In this document: one piece after another, positions 1-6,337 of the stretch | Position numbering within the stretch: the stretch's first letter is position 1 | Layout of the letters: the number at the start of each line of letters is the position of its first letter | Assembly (NCBI GenBank): GCA_023150835.1 | Contig: JAKLKB010000157.1 | Coordinates: 1-22,144 of the forward strand | DNA from: Myxococcota bacterium | Lineage (GTDB): Bacteria; Myxococcota_C; UBA6777 | DNA: 22,144 nucleotides | Direction: 5' to 3' | Program-made: the position numbers and the translations under genes | The notes under the pieces: model-generated | Told to the model about the DNA's origin: nothing | The model's input: only the letters and a program-made list of their open reading frames with translations | Databases searched by the model: none

Positions 1-108
1 ACTTTCCGTACTTTCCGTACTTTCCGTACTTTCCGTACTTTCCGTACTTTCCGTACTTTCCGTACTTTCCGTACTTTCCGTACTTTCCGTGCTTTCCGTG
101 CTTTCCGT
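1..108. repeat. 9-bp tandem repeat (minisatellite), cut by window edge
   Basis: Ten perfect copies of ACTTTCCGT (1-90) are followed by two copies of the variant GCTTTCCGT (91-108). The array starts at base 1, so its full length is unknown. The unit is a multiple of three and lacks stop codons in the frames I checked, so it could lie inside a gene. The minus-strand reading is RKV/RKA (see the overlapping partial CDS); other frames give TES or GKY. Short in-frame repeats also occur inside clpA, the lipoprotein gene and the large repeat protein of this window. Confidence 0.95.
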
Positions 109-158
109 GGACTCTTCTTTTCGGCATCCTCTGCGTGATGCCCGCGTTTTGTACTCAT
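1..158 (-). CDS. Possible N-terminus of a Lys/Arg-rich repeat protein (partial)
   Basis: On the minus strand an ATG at 158-156 opens a frame that stays open to the window edge, giving 52 codons. It begins MSTKRGHHAEDAEKKSPRKA and continues as RKA/RKV triplets encoded by the 9-bp tandem repeat. If translated, the product is extremely basic, like the tails of bacterial histone-H1-like or other nucleic-acid-binding proteins; that comparison is inference from composition only. It lies 119 nt downstream of the membrane-protein gene on the same strand. There is no convincing Shine-Dalgarno before this ATG. An alternative frame (MPKRRVHGK...) and the non-coding reading both remain possible. The call therefore rests on an open frame plus a plausible N-terminus, and confidence is low. 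Confidence 0.3.
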   Translation of the reverse strand, partial: MSTKRGHHAEDAEKKSPRKARKARKVRKVRKVRKVRKVRKVRKVRKVRKVRK

Positions 159-277
159 GTAAGGCAGGGAGAGAGGGGTTGAGGGTGGCACGAGATCTGC
201 CCTGTCACCTACCCCCACCCTTTGGGCTTTACAGAGGAAGTGTCCGAGTGTTCGCCCCCCTTTAGCTGCCCCCTCCT

Positions 278-973
278 TTAATTAGAGAGCATACCGAGGA
301 AGCGCTCTTTGTGGACGATTTGAGGTTCCGCTTGAAGAGATCCCCAGATCAAGGCGATCGATCCGCCAAGGGCGAGATACAACCCCAACATTGGATAGAT
401 CGTTTTGTTGTCGTACAGCACATTGAGGAGTTGTACAGAAAACGCCAGAGCGCACACCGTCGCAGCCAACCAAGTCAAGCGGATCAGCTTCCAAGCAAAG
501 GGTTTTTTGCGAAACCAAGTGAAGACAAATTGCACAAACACAGGCAACCAGCACAACAAAGCAAGCGCCGCCATGCTGGTCCCGAAGCCTTGTTTTGGAG
601 ACAGCAGGACAGTCATCAACACGACGCCATCTGCGATGACGATTAACGAGACAAGCACCAGATGGATCGCCCAGATCGTCAGCGGCGCGCCAAAGCGACC
701 AAAGCGGCCTGTTGTTTTGAACAACAAAGAAGAAAACCCCAAAGCGTAAAGGAACGGAAGGATCGGACGAAACCAATACCCTTCTAAGAAGATGGCTCGG
801 TAAGGATAGAGGATCTCGCCGTTTTGATAACCCGCAGAAGGCAGGAAAAAACTGACCAACAAGGCAAGGCTTCCGAGGGTCGTGAGGACGATGCCTCGTT
901 TGGGGAGAGGGATGCGTTCTTCGGTGATGCGTTTTTGGCGTTGCGTTTCGATTTCTTGCGCGCTGCGCGACAT
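278..973 (-). CDS. Six-helix integral membrane protein, unknown function
   Basis: The product is 231 aa. I chose the ATG at 973 because GGAGG (984-980) sits six bases upstream; the open frame extends further 5' but that part reads as non-coding and overlaps clpS. A polar, charged N-terminus (residues 1-27, MSRSAQEIETQRQKR...) is followed by about six hydrophobic segments at roughly 28-48, 66-88, 97-126, 131-154, 166-190 and 193-215. Short basic loops (FRKKPF, LFKTTGRFGRFG) lie between them and suggest cytoplasmic loops. There is no signal peptide, catalytic motif or known transporter signature. The gene is divergent from clpS, with starts 190 nt apart, so the two probably share a promoter region. 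I do not recognise the family. The coding call is firm; function is unassigned. Confidence 0.8.
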   Translation of the reverse strand: MSRSAQEIETQRQKRITEERIPLPKRGIVLTTLGSLALLVSFFLPSAGYQNGEILYPYRAIFLEGYWFRPILPFLYALGFSSLLFKTTGRFGRFGAPLTIWAIHLVLVSLIVIADGVVLMTVLLSPKQGFGTSMAALALLCWLPVFVQFVFTWFRKKPFAWKLIRLTWLAATVCALAFSVQLLNVLYDNKTIYPMLGLYLALGGSIALIWGSLQAEPQIVHKERFLGMLSN

Positions 974-1163
974 CGGTTGCCTCCGTGATCGACTCGGTGT
1001 TGATGGGCAAGCGCCCAAAGATGTAGCACCTTTTGCAAAAAAGCAAAAGAACTCGTTTGGGCGCGTCCATCTCGGGCCTTGCGTTGCGTGTTGGGTCGTC
1101 CCAAGATGCGAGGCGACGTGCGGGCAGACGTCCACAAGCAGCCCGCCGAAGGAGAGAATTGTT

Positions 1164-1535
1164 ATGTGGGACTTTGTGCAACAACCACCGATCCTTGCAT
1201 CGGGCGACAAAGACAAGACCAAACAACCCGACACCAAACGCCAAGAAGGCGTCGATGTCTTGGAACGCCAAACCACCGAGACACCCCGCCTTTACCGTGT
1301 GATCTTGCACAACGATGACTATACCACCCAAGAATTTGTCATTTACGTATTGCAGCGATTTTTCCGAAAAGACCGTACCGAAGCACGCCACATTATGCTG
1401 AAAGCACACATCTCAGGACGTGCAATCATTTCGGTGTATACGAAAGACATCGCGGAAAGTAAAGTTCAGCAAGTCATGGACTACGCACGCGAAAACGATT
1501 CGCCGCTGTTGTTGACTGCCGAACCAGAAAGTTAA
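1164..1535 (+). CDS. clpS: ATP-dependent Clp protease adaptor ClpS
   Basis: ClpS is the N-recognin that binds proteins with destabilising N-terminal residues and hands them to ClpA for unfolding and ClpP degradation in the cytoplasm. The 123-aa product starts at the ATG at 1164, nine bases after AAGGAG (1149-1154). Residues 1-41 are a polar, flexible extension like the ClpS N-terminal tail that enters the ClpA pore. The core from about 42 on has the family signature: N50-D51-D52 (alpha-amino group binding in E. coli ClpS, N34/D35), H82 in IMLKAHISG (E. coli H66), and the YTKDIAESKV and ARENDSPLLLTAE segments. At the position of the E. coli gate residue Met40 this protein has Gln56 (HNDDYTTQEF). 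It is followed on the same strand by clpA after 343 nt, the usual partner order. Identification is secure. Confidence 0.97.
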   Translation: MWDFVQQPPILASGDKDKTKQPDTKRQEGVDVLERQTTETPRLYRVILHNDDYTTQEFVIYVLQRFFRKDRTEARHIMLKAHISGRAIISVYTKDIAESKVQQVMDYARENDSPLLLTAEPES

Positions 1536-1878
1536 GCGCCGCATCTCAACATCGCGCTTGGCAACCAGCCCAAGCAAAGATGCTTGCTTGTTTTGGGCGG
1601 CTTGTTATGTTGGGCGGTGCCGCGTTTTGGTGCGAGCGACGCGGGCGTCTCCATCAAAAAAGCGAAAGAAAGCAAACCGAATCGAACCACCACAAGCCAC
1701 GCACAAGGATATACCGTCGTTTTGTCCACAGCATCCGCTTGTTGCAAGTCCACCCCTCGCAACAAACGCGCCCCCGTACAGGCCCCACGAAGCCACCCCA
1801 TCGTGGGAAACCGTGTCGAGCCAAGGGATGTCATGCGCACAACAACGAACAAGCGCGCAAGCGCGGAGAAGGAACGGA
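1536..1878 (+). other. clpS-clpA intergenic spacer, no gene seen
   Basis: This is 343 nt between the clpS stop and the clpA start, unusually long for this pair. The clpA reading frame is open back to 1558, but the translated extension (Arg/Pro/Lys-rich, no Clp_N features) does not resemble a ClpA N-terminus. Other open frames here are short and read as non-coding. I see no RNA gene and no clear terminator. A clpA-specific promoter may lie here, but I could not pick out a convincing -35/-10 pair. Confidence 0.5.
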
Positions 1879-4314
1879 ATGCTGAGCAAAAGCGCAGAAA
1901 ACGTAATTCAATCGGCCCTAAACGATGCTTTCGAGCGTCGCCATGAGTACGCAACCGTCGAACATCTCGTCTATGCCTTGTGTTTTGATGACGAGACAGT
2001 CAAGGTACTCAAGCACTGTGGCGCAGATATCGAACAACTCCGTGAGAAGTTCAACCGCTTTTTGGAGGGGGCTCTCGAAAAACTACCCAAGAGCTACGAC
2101 TTTGATCCGCAGCCGAGCTTAGGATTTCAACGGGTGATCCAACGCGCAGCGATGCACACGCTTAGCGCGGGGAAAGAAGAAGTCAAAGGTTACAATCTAC
2201 TGGTGGCCGTCTTCCGCGAAGAAGACTCCCAATCGGCGTATTTTCTCAAACAAGCGGGCGTCAATCGCCTTGATGTGGTCAGCTACATCAGCCACGGTGT
2301 CTCCAAGATCAAAGGCAGCGATCCCACCGCTCCCGGTCGAAAAGAACGCGCAAGCGCGATGGAAGGGGAAGAAGAAGACAGCGTCGAAGGCGATCCGCTC
2401 GAAGCCTTTTGCACAGACCTCACTCACGAAGCACGCGAAGGCCGTCTCGACGCCTTGATCGGACGCGACAAAGAACTTTTGCGCACCATCCACATCCTCT
2501 GTCGCCGACGTAAAAACAATCCCTTGTATGTGGGCGAGTCGGGCGTCGGAAAGACCGCGATGGCCGAAGGGTTGGCCTTGCGGATCATCGAAGGAAAAGT
2601 CCCCAAACTGCTGCGCGATGCAGAGTTGTTTTCGCTCGATATGGGCGCACTTTTGGCCGGGACGCGCTATCGCGGCGACTTTGAAAACCGCTTAAAAGCC
2701 GTCCTCAAAGTCCTCGAAAAGAAAGACAATGCGATCCTTTTCATTGATGAGATCCACACTATCGTCGGAGCAGGCGCAACTTCGGGCGGCTCGATGGATG
2801 CCTCCAACCTGCTCAAACCCGCACTCCAAAGCGGAAAGCTCCGTTGCATCGGATCGACCACTTACAAAGAGTTCCGCTCTTACTTTGAAAAAGATCGTGC
2901 GCTCACACGCCGATTCCAAAAGATCGATATCCACGAACCGAGCCTCGAAGACTGCTTGGCGATCCTCAAAGGACTCAAACCCCGCTACGAAGAGTATCAC
3001 GGGGTGTTCTACGAGGACGCAGCCATCGAAGCCGCCGTCAAACTCTCCGACCGCTATATCCACGATCGCCATCTGCCCGACAAAGCCATCGATCTGATCG
3101 ACGAAGCCGCCGCTGGCCTCAAGCTCCATGTCTCCGAAGACGGCAAAGAAGATCAAGACGATCTCCCCCGTGTCACCGAGCAGATGATCGAAGACACTGT
3201 TGCGCGCATGGCTCAGATCCCGCCCAAACAAGTCAGCGTCGACGACAAAGCCTCATTGCGCAACCTCGAATCCGATCTCAAACAAGTGGTCTTCGGCCAA
3301 GACAAAGCCATCGAACAAGTCGCCATGGCGATCAAGATGTCGCGGGCGGGCCTGCGTGAACCCGAAAAGCCCATCGGTAGCTTCTTATTTACAGGCCCCA
3401 CAGGCGTCGGCAAAACCGAAGTCGCCAAGCAACTCGCCAAGACCTTGGGCATCAACTTCTTGCGCTTCGATATGTCCGAATACATGGAGCGCCACGCGGT
3501 CAGTCGATTGATCGGCGCACCGCCCGGCTATGTAGGCTTCGATCAAGGCGGCCTGTTGACCGACGCGATCACCAAAACCCCACACGCCGTTTTGCTGCTC
3601 GATGAAGTCGAAAAAGCCCATCCTGACTTGTTTAACATCCTGCTTCAGATCATGGATCACGGCAAACTCACCGACAACAACGGCAAACCTGCTGACTTCC
3701 GCCATGTGATCTTGATTATGACCTCCAACATCGGCGCACGCGAGATGGCCCAACGACGCATCGGATTCGGCGACTCTGCCAACATCAACGCAGACAAAAC
3801 CGCCTACGAACGGCTCTTTGCACCCGAGTTCCGCAACCGCCTTGATGGACGCATCGCCTTTTTGTCTCTTCAGCCCCAACACATGGAGCGGATCGTCGAA
3901 AAGTTCATCAAACAGCTTTCCGCTCAGCTTGTCGAAAAGCAAGTCACCCTCTCGATCACCCCCGCCGCCCGCGAATGGCTCGGCAAAAAAGGATACGATC
4001 CCGCGATGGGCGCACGACCCCTCGCCCGCGTCATCCAAGAAGAAGTCAAAAAACCCCTCACCGAAGAGATCCTTTTCGGTCAACTCGAAAAAGGCGGACA
4101 CGCCGTCATCGATCTCGACCCCTCCGCCAAACCCCAAGACACCGAAGACACCACCACAACAGGCGGTCTGATCTTCCGCTGCTCTCCCCTCCCCCAAGAA
4201 CCCAAAACATCCACCGAAAAAACATCCACCGAAAAAACATCCACCGAAAAAACATCCACCGAAAAAACATCCACCGAAAAAGAACCGAAAAAAAGCAAAA
4301 AGAAGCTCCCCTAA
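1879..4314 (+). CDS. clpA: ATP-dependent Clp protease ATP-binding subunit ClpA
   Basis: ClpA is the hexameric AAA+ unfoldase that feeds substrates, including those delivered by ClpS, into the ClpP peptidase. The product is 811 aa. I chose the ATG at 1879 because it gives the canonical N-terminus [20 protein letters not shown] and is preceded by AAGGA (1869-1873). Order: Clp_N double repeat (about 1-150); an acidic linker; AAA module 1 with Walker A G219-T226 (GESGVGKT) and Walker B D290-E291; AAA module 2 with Walker A G506-T513 (GPTGVGKT), Walker B D575-E576 and the ClpP-docking IGF tripeptide at 628-630; then the C-terminal D2 small domain. There is no ClpB-type middle coiled coil, which supports ClpA. 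The protein is longer than E. coli ClpA (758 aa), partly because of a C-terminal tail holding five TSTEK repeats (777-801) and a lysine-rich end (KKSKKKLP). Confidence 0.97.
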   Translation: MLSKSAENVIQSALNDAFERRHEYATVEHLVYALCFDDETVKVLKHCGADIEQLREKFNRFLEGALEKLPKSYDFDPQPSLGFQRVIQRAAMHTLSAGKEEVKGYNLLVAVFREEDSQSAYFLKQAGVNRLDVVSYISHGVSKIKGSDPTAPGRKERASAMEGEEEDSVEGDPLEAFCTDLTHEAREGRLDALIGRDKELLRTIHILCRRRKNNPLYVGESGVGKTAMAEGLALRIIEGKVPKLLRDAELFSLDMGALLAGTRYRGDFENRLKAVLKVLEKKDNAILFIDEIHTIVGAGATSGGSMDASNLLKPALQSGKLRCIGSTTYKEFRSYFEKDRALTRRFQKIDIHEPSLEDCLAILKGLKPRYEEYHGVFYEDAAIEAAVKLSDRYIHDRHLPDKAIDLIDEAAAGLKLHVSEDGKEDQDDLPRVTEQMIEDTVARMAQIPPKQVSVDDKASLRNLESDLKQVVFGQDKAIEQVAMAIKMSRAGLREPEKPIGSFLFTGPTGVGKTEVAKQLAKTLGINFLRFDMSEYMERHAVSRLIGAPPGYVGFDQGGLLTDAITKTPHAVLLLDEVEKAHPDLFNILLQIMDHGKLTDNNGKPADFRHVILIMTSNIGAREMAQRRIGFGDSANINADKTAYERLFAPEFRNRLDGRIAFLSLQPQHMERIVEKFIKQLSAQLVEKQVTLSITPAAREWLGKKGYDPAMGARPLARVIQEEVKKPLTEEILFGQLEKGGHAVIDLDPSAKPQDTEDTTTTGGLIFRCSPLPQEPKTSTEKTSTEKTSTEKTSTEKTSTEKEPKKSKKKLP
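4207..4281 (+). repeat. 15-bp tandem repeat x5 encoding TSTEK in the ClpA tail
   Basis: Five identical copies of ACATCCACCGAAAAA lie in frame in clpA, giving residues 777-801 as (TSTEK)5. Perfect identity at nucleotide level, including third positions, points to recent slippage expansion rather than old duplication. The repeats lie after the folded D2 small domain and before a poly-lysine-like end, so they probably form a disordered tail. Confidence 0.95.
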
Positions 4315-4444
4315 AGCCGACGCAGCACCCCTCTTTTCCGACCTATTCATCGCCCCCAAAAAACGATCCGTCAACAAAAAAACCCGTGTCCGCGCCCCTC
4401 CAAGCCGCAGAGTTGTTGGTTTGAAAAACCTCTGCTCGCCCCAT

Positions 4445-4486
4445 CCATACGGGGTCAAGGGAGCCGCGCTAAGGAGGCGGGGCGTG
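4445..4486 (-). repeat. Dispersed GC-hairpin repeat (family B), minus orientation
   Basis: Read on the minus strand this 42-nt segment aligns without gaps to 6122-6163. Both begin CACGCCCC and end in GCTCCCTTGACCC followed by a GTAT-containing end. It is intergenic and adjoins the TGGGGC/GCCCCA hairpin at 4485-4499, a core that recurs at 20505-20521. Confidence 0.65.
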
Positions 4487-4494
4487 GGGCAGCG

Positions 4495-4551
4495 CCCCAT
4501 ACGCGCCTTGTTAAGGTGGAAACCTCGTAGAGTCGGTCTTGATCGCCTTTT
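4495..4551. repeat. 57-bp dispersed repeat (family C), copy 1
   Basis: This segment is identical by eye over 57 bp to 14636-14692. It contains a small hairpin, AGGT-GGAA-ACCT, and CTCGTAGAG-type inverted bases. Downstream of both copies is a similar pyrimidine-rich stretch containing CCCCCCTCAATCCCCCC. Both copies are intergenic. It does not look like a protein-coding segment: the only open frames are short and run through the repeat into unrelated sequence. Confidence 0.85.
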
Positions 4552-4626
4552 CTTTTGCTCGCCCCCCTCAATCCCCCCACCACTCAATCCCCCAAAAAAA
4601 ACAAACCCAACCGTCCACTCTGCCGC

Positions 4627-5331
4627 TCAAAACAAAAAGCGCGGGAACTCCTGCGTTAGAAGATATCGCAGCCAAGCATCGGTGTGTTCAGAGAGCAACA
4701 ATTGTTCGAGCGCATCGGCGTCAAGGCGACGGATCGGCTTTCCATCGGTGCTGCTACGCTGTTGGATGCGCCGTTCGTGCGGGGGATAGACGGTGATCTC
4801 GATGGGGAATGTGTCTTCGATGTAGTAATGAAGATAGTCTCGAAAACCACCGTGTTTGCGGATAGTCACTTCTTGGCTTTCGTAGTCCCATCCGAGTTCT
4901 TCGAGGTGGACTTCGAGAAGTTCGGGATCTTCGGTGAAAGCGTGCAGGTCGATATCGCTGCCTCGGCGAACGTGTCCCGTAGACACCGAGCCGATGATCG
5001 CGGGATGGAACGGCAACAAAGCCCGCATCACCCGCAGCGCGACCACACGCATCGCAAATAGCCGTTCGGTCCGCTCTTTTCCTTCGACGAGATCTGCATG
5101 AATCAAGAGAGCATCGCGGATCTCCCCGTTGGATGGCAGATCTTGGGGGCGAAAGCGCAAGTTATGCTGGCCGACATGACCAAGCAATCGTTTGGAAGCC
5201 ATACGTTTGGCGACGTAATACTCTTTGACGCCTTCTTCGTACATCAAACGGGCGGCCTCTTGGGTGATACAGGAGCGCAATTGTTGATCACGCGGGGTTC
5301 GGAAAACCGAGGATTTGGATGGTTTTGTCAT
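4627..5331 (-). CDS. Nucleotidyltransferase-fold protein of unknown substrate
   Basis: The product is 234 aa, from the ATG at 5331 with a weak purine-rich SD (AAGGGAAG) upstream. The N-terminal part (about 18-85) has ITQEAARLMYEEGVKEYYVAKRMASKRLL and later LPSNGEIRDALL, a helical region I recognise as shared by a family of proteins annotated only as nucleotidyltransferase-domain proteins. The catalytic region has the pol-beta signature GSVSTG (114-119) then SDIDLH (125-130), giving metal ligands D126 and D128. E178 in FPIEITVY is a plausible third carboxylate. This fold transfers nucleotidyl groups to proteins, small molecules or RNA; the substrate here is unknown. The gene starts 33 nt after the HD-domain gene on the same strand, so the two are probably one operon. 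The fold call is confident, the reaction is not. Confidence 0.85.
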   Translation of the reverse strand: MTKPSKSSVFRTPRDQQLRSCITQEAARLMYEEGVKEYYVAKRMASKRLLGHVGQHNLRFRPQDLPSNGEIRDALLIHADLVEGKERTERLFAMRVVALRVMRALLPFHPAIIGSVSTGHVRRGSDIDLHAFTEDPELLEVHLEELGWDYESQEVTIRKHGGFRDYLHYYIEDTFPIEITVYPPHERRIQQRSSTDGKPIRRLDADALEQLLLSEHTDAWLRYLLTQEFPRFLF

Positions 5332-5364
5332 GCGTCATCGTCTTCCCTTTCGGGGCGTTGGAGT

Positions 5365-5811
5365 TCACAAAAGAGACGCTGCGATCAGCTCGATGGCGTG
5401 GTCTGGATCGACCACCTGTGCATACGGGTCACGGCCTGCTTGATCCCATCGCCGAAGCTGTTCTAGATCGTGCATCTGCGGGGTTCCTCGCAGCTTTTTG
5501 CGGATCTTGTGTGGACACAACAACAGATCCATGTGATGACGCACCAACCAAACAACCCGCGAAGACACCCGATCATCGAGCAGATCCGCACCGATCGCAG
5601 CATGATCACGTTGTTGGATCGCTTTGCCGATGTCATGGAACAAAGCAGCCGCCCACATCTCTGGATCAGGGCTTTTGTGTTGTGCGTGTTGGAAGACTTG
5701 GAGGGAGTGAAAAAGGACATCCCCTTCGGGATGATGGACGGGATCTTGTGGAACGCCATCTAGCGCCCACAGCAGATCAGACAGAAGCTTGAACCGTATC
5801 ATCGAATACAT
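5365..5811 (-). CDS. HD-domain metal-dependent phosphohydrolase
   Basis: The product is 148 aa if it starts at the ATG at 5811 (MYSMIRFKLL); the next ATG at 5802 is equally possible, as neither has a clear SD. The longer open frame upstream reads as non-coding (Arg-rich, low complexity). Metal-binding HD residues are in order: H35 (FHSLQ), H59-D60 (FHDIGK), H70 (RDHAAIGA), H92/H93 and D95 (VRHHMD). The entry to the domain, VPQDPVHHPEGDVLFH, and the later RRWDQAGRDP resemble the HD domain that follows the catalytic part of type-I tRNA nucleotidyltransferases. That resemblance is from memory of the family, not a search. Such domains hydrolyse phosphate esters or cyclic phosphodiesters. It is immediately upstream of the nucleotidyltransferase gene, suggesting a joint nucleotide- or RNA-end function. 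Confidence 0.85.
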   Translation of the reverse strand: MYSMIRFKLLSDLLWALDGVPQDPVHHPEGDVLFHSLQVFQHAQHKSPDPEMWAAALFHDIGKAIQQRDHAAIGADLLDDRVSSRVVWLVRHHMDLLLCPHKIRKKLRGTPQMHDLEQLRRWDQAGRDPYAQVVDPDHAIELIAASLL

Positions 5812-6106
5812 GGGCGTTTTTGTATGCACAGCGCGATCTTTGCTCCCATCGCAAAAGCCGCTTCTCGATCTCCTTGATCGTGCGCGTCGATACACCCAAC
5901 GCCACACGACGCAAACTCCCTTCCTTTGGTGCGCTGTTTTTTTCCAACGCCCCCCTTTAACGCCCCCGCCTCTCTCGTAATAAAATCTTTTCTCCAAAGA
6001 ATACCAAGCGGTGCTATCCTACCTCAAACAGTTTTGGCCTCAACGACCCAACAAAACTGCCGATCCCAGTTTTCTCGTTCAGGACCTGCGCAGTCGATTC
6101 GGTTTT

Positions 6107-6163
6107 GTGGGGTTGGAACCCCACGCCCCACAAGGGAGCACCGCTCCCTTGACCCTGTATCGG
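6107..6163 (+). repeat. Dispersed double-hairpin repeat (family B), plus orientation
   Basis: Two strong adjacent hairpins lie here: GTGGGGT-TGGA-ACCCCAC (6107-6113/6118-6124) and AAGGGAGC-ACC-GCTCCCTT (6132-6139/6143-6150). The segment 6122-6163 aligns without gaps to the reverse complement of 4445-4486. It is intergenic, in the leader of the lipoprotein gene. It could be a structured RNA leader or a mobile hairpin repeat; its presence elsewhere in intergenic DNA favours the latter. Confidence 0.7.
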
Positions 6164-6192
6164 CGGGGTGATCCATTGTGTTTCAAACAAAC

Positions 6193-6230
6193 AGCCGTGC
6201 CGCTTGAAGTCCTGCGAACACGGCTTTTTT
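6193..6230 (+). terminator. Rho-independent-terminator-like hairpin in lipoprotein leader
   Basis: AGCCGTG (6193-6199) pairs with CACGGCT (6219-6225) across a 19-nt loop, followed by TTTTTT (6225-6230). No plus-strand gene ends just upstream, so it is either a leader attenuator, the end of a short unannotated transcript, or part of a repeat. The 17 nt GCGAACACGGCTTTTTT recur at 20835-20851, again upstream of a plus-strand gene. Confidence 0.55.
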
Positions 6231-6337
6231 GGCCACAAGTCACTCCTCTTGTTTTCTCCAAACCATCGTTTTGGATTCTACCGCGCAAACACGCCTCCTT
6301 CGGTGGCTTTGCGCTTCATCACACAAAGGACGTTAAC

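Larger units (their letters stand above)
4315..4626. other. Convergent intergenic region with dispersed repeats, no gene
   Basis: This is 312 nt between the ends of clpA (+) and the nucleotidyltransferase gene (-). It contains copies of two dispersed repeat families (4445-4486 and 4495-4551, entered separately). It also has a compact GC hairpin, TGGGGC-AGC-GCCCCA (4485-4490/4494-4499). A bidirectional terminator is expected here, but no hairpin is followed by a clean T-run on either strand. Open frames across it read as low-complexity Arg/Pro translation and are not supported as genes. Confidence 0.6.
5812..6337. other. Divergent promoter and leader region with hairpins, no gene
   Basis: This is 526 nt between the divergent HD-domain gene (-) and the lipoprotein gene (+). 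It must hold both promoters. Visible structures are the stacked hairpins of repeat family B (6107-6163) and a terminator-like hairpin (6193-6230), both entered separately. The lipoprotein frame is open through much of it, but translation upstream of 6338 has no protein-like features and crosses the hairpins. AAAGGA at 6325-6330 is the SD of the lipoprotein gene. Confidence 0.6.

Noticed and set aside
282-1409. Large minus-strand frames running across the clpS start
   Set aside because: They are shadows of clpS and of the membrane-protein gene in other frames, with no protein-like composition.
1558-1878. N-terminal extension of ClpA by 107 residues
   Set aside because: The ATG at 1879 has an SD and gives the standard Clp_N start; the extension is Arg/Pro/Lys-rich with no similarity to the family.
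3385-4587. 400-codon minus-strand open frame opposite clpA
   Set aside because: Its most striking feature (FGGCF repeats) is just the reverse complement of the TSTEK repeats, and it runs antisense to the conserved AAA module.
4315-4626. tRNA or other structured RNA genes in intergenic regions
   Set aside because: I scanned the gaps by eye for cloverleaf-like T-arm and acceptor pairing and found only the short hairpin repeats described; a tRNA scan would be decisive.
5365-5811. Together with the 4627-5331 gene, a CCA-adding enzyme split by a frameshift
   Set aside because: The NTase part is downstream of the HD part, the reverse of the CCA-enzyme order, and lacks the CCA-enzyme nucleotidyltransferase signature.
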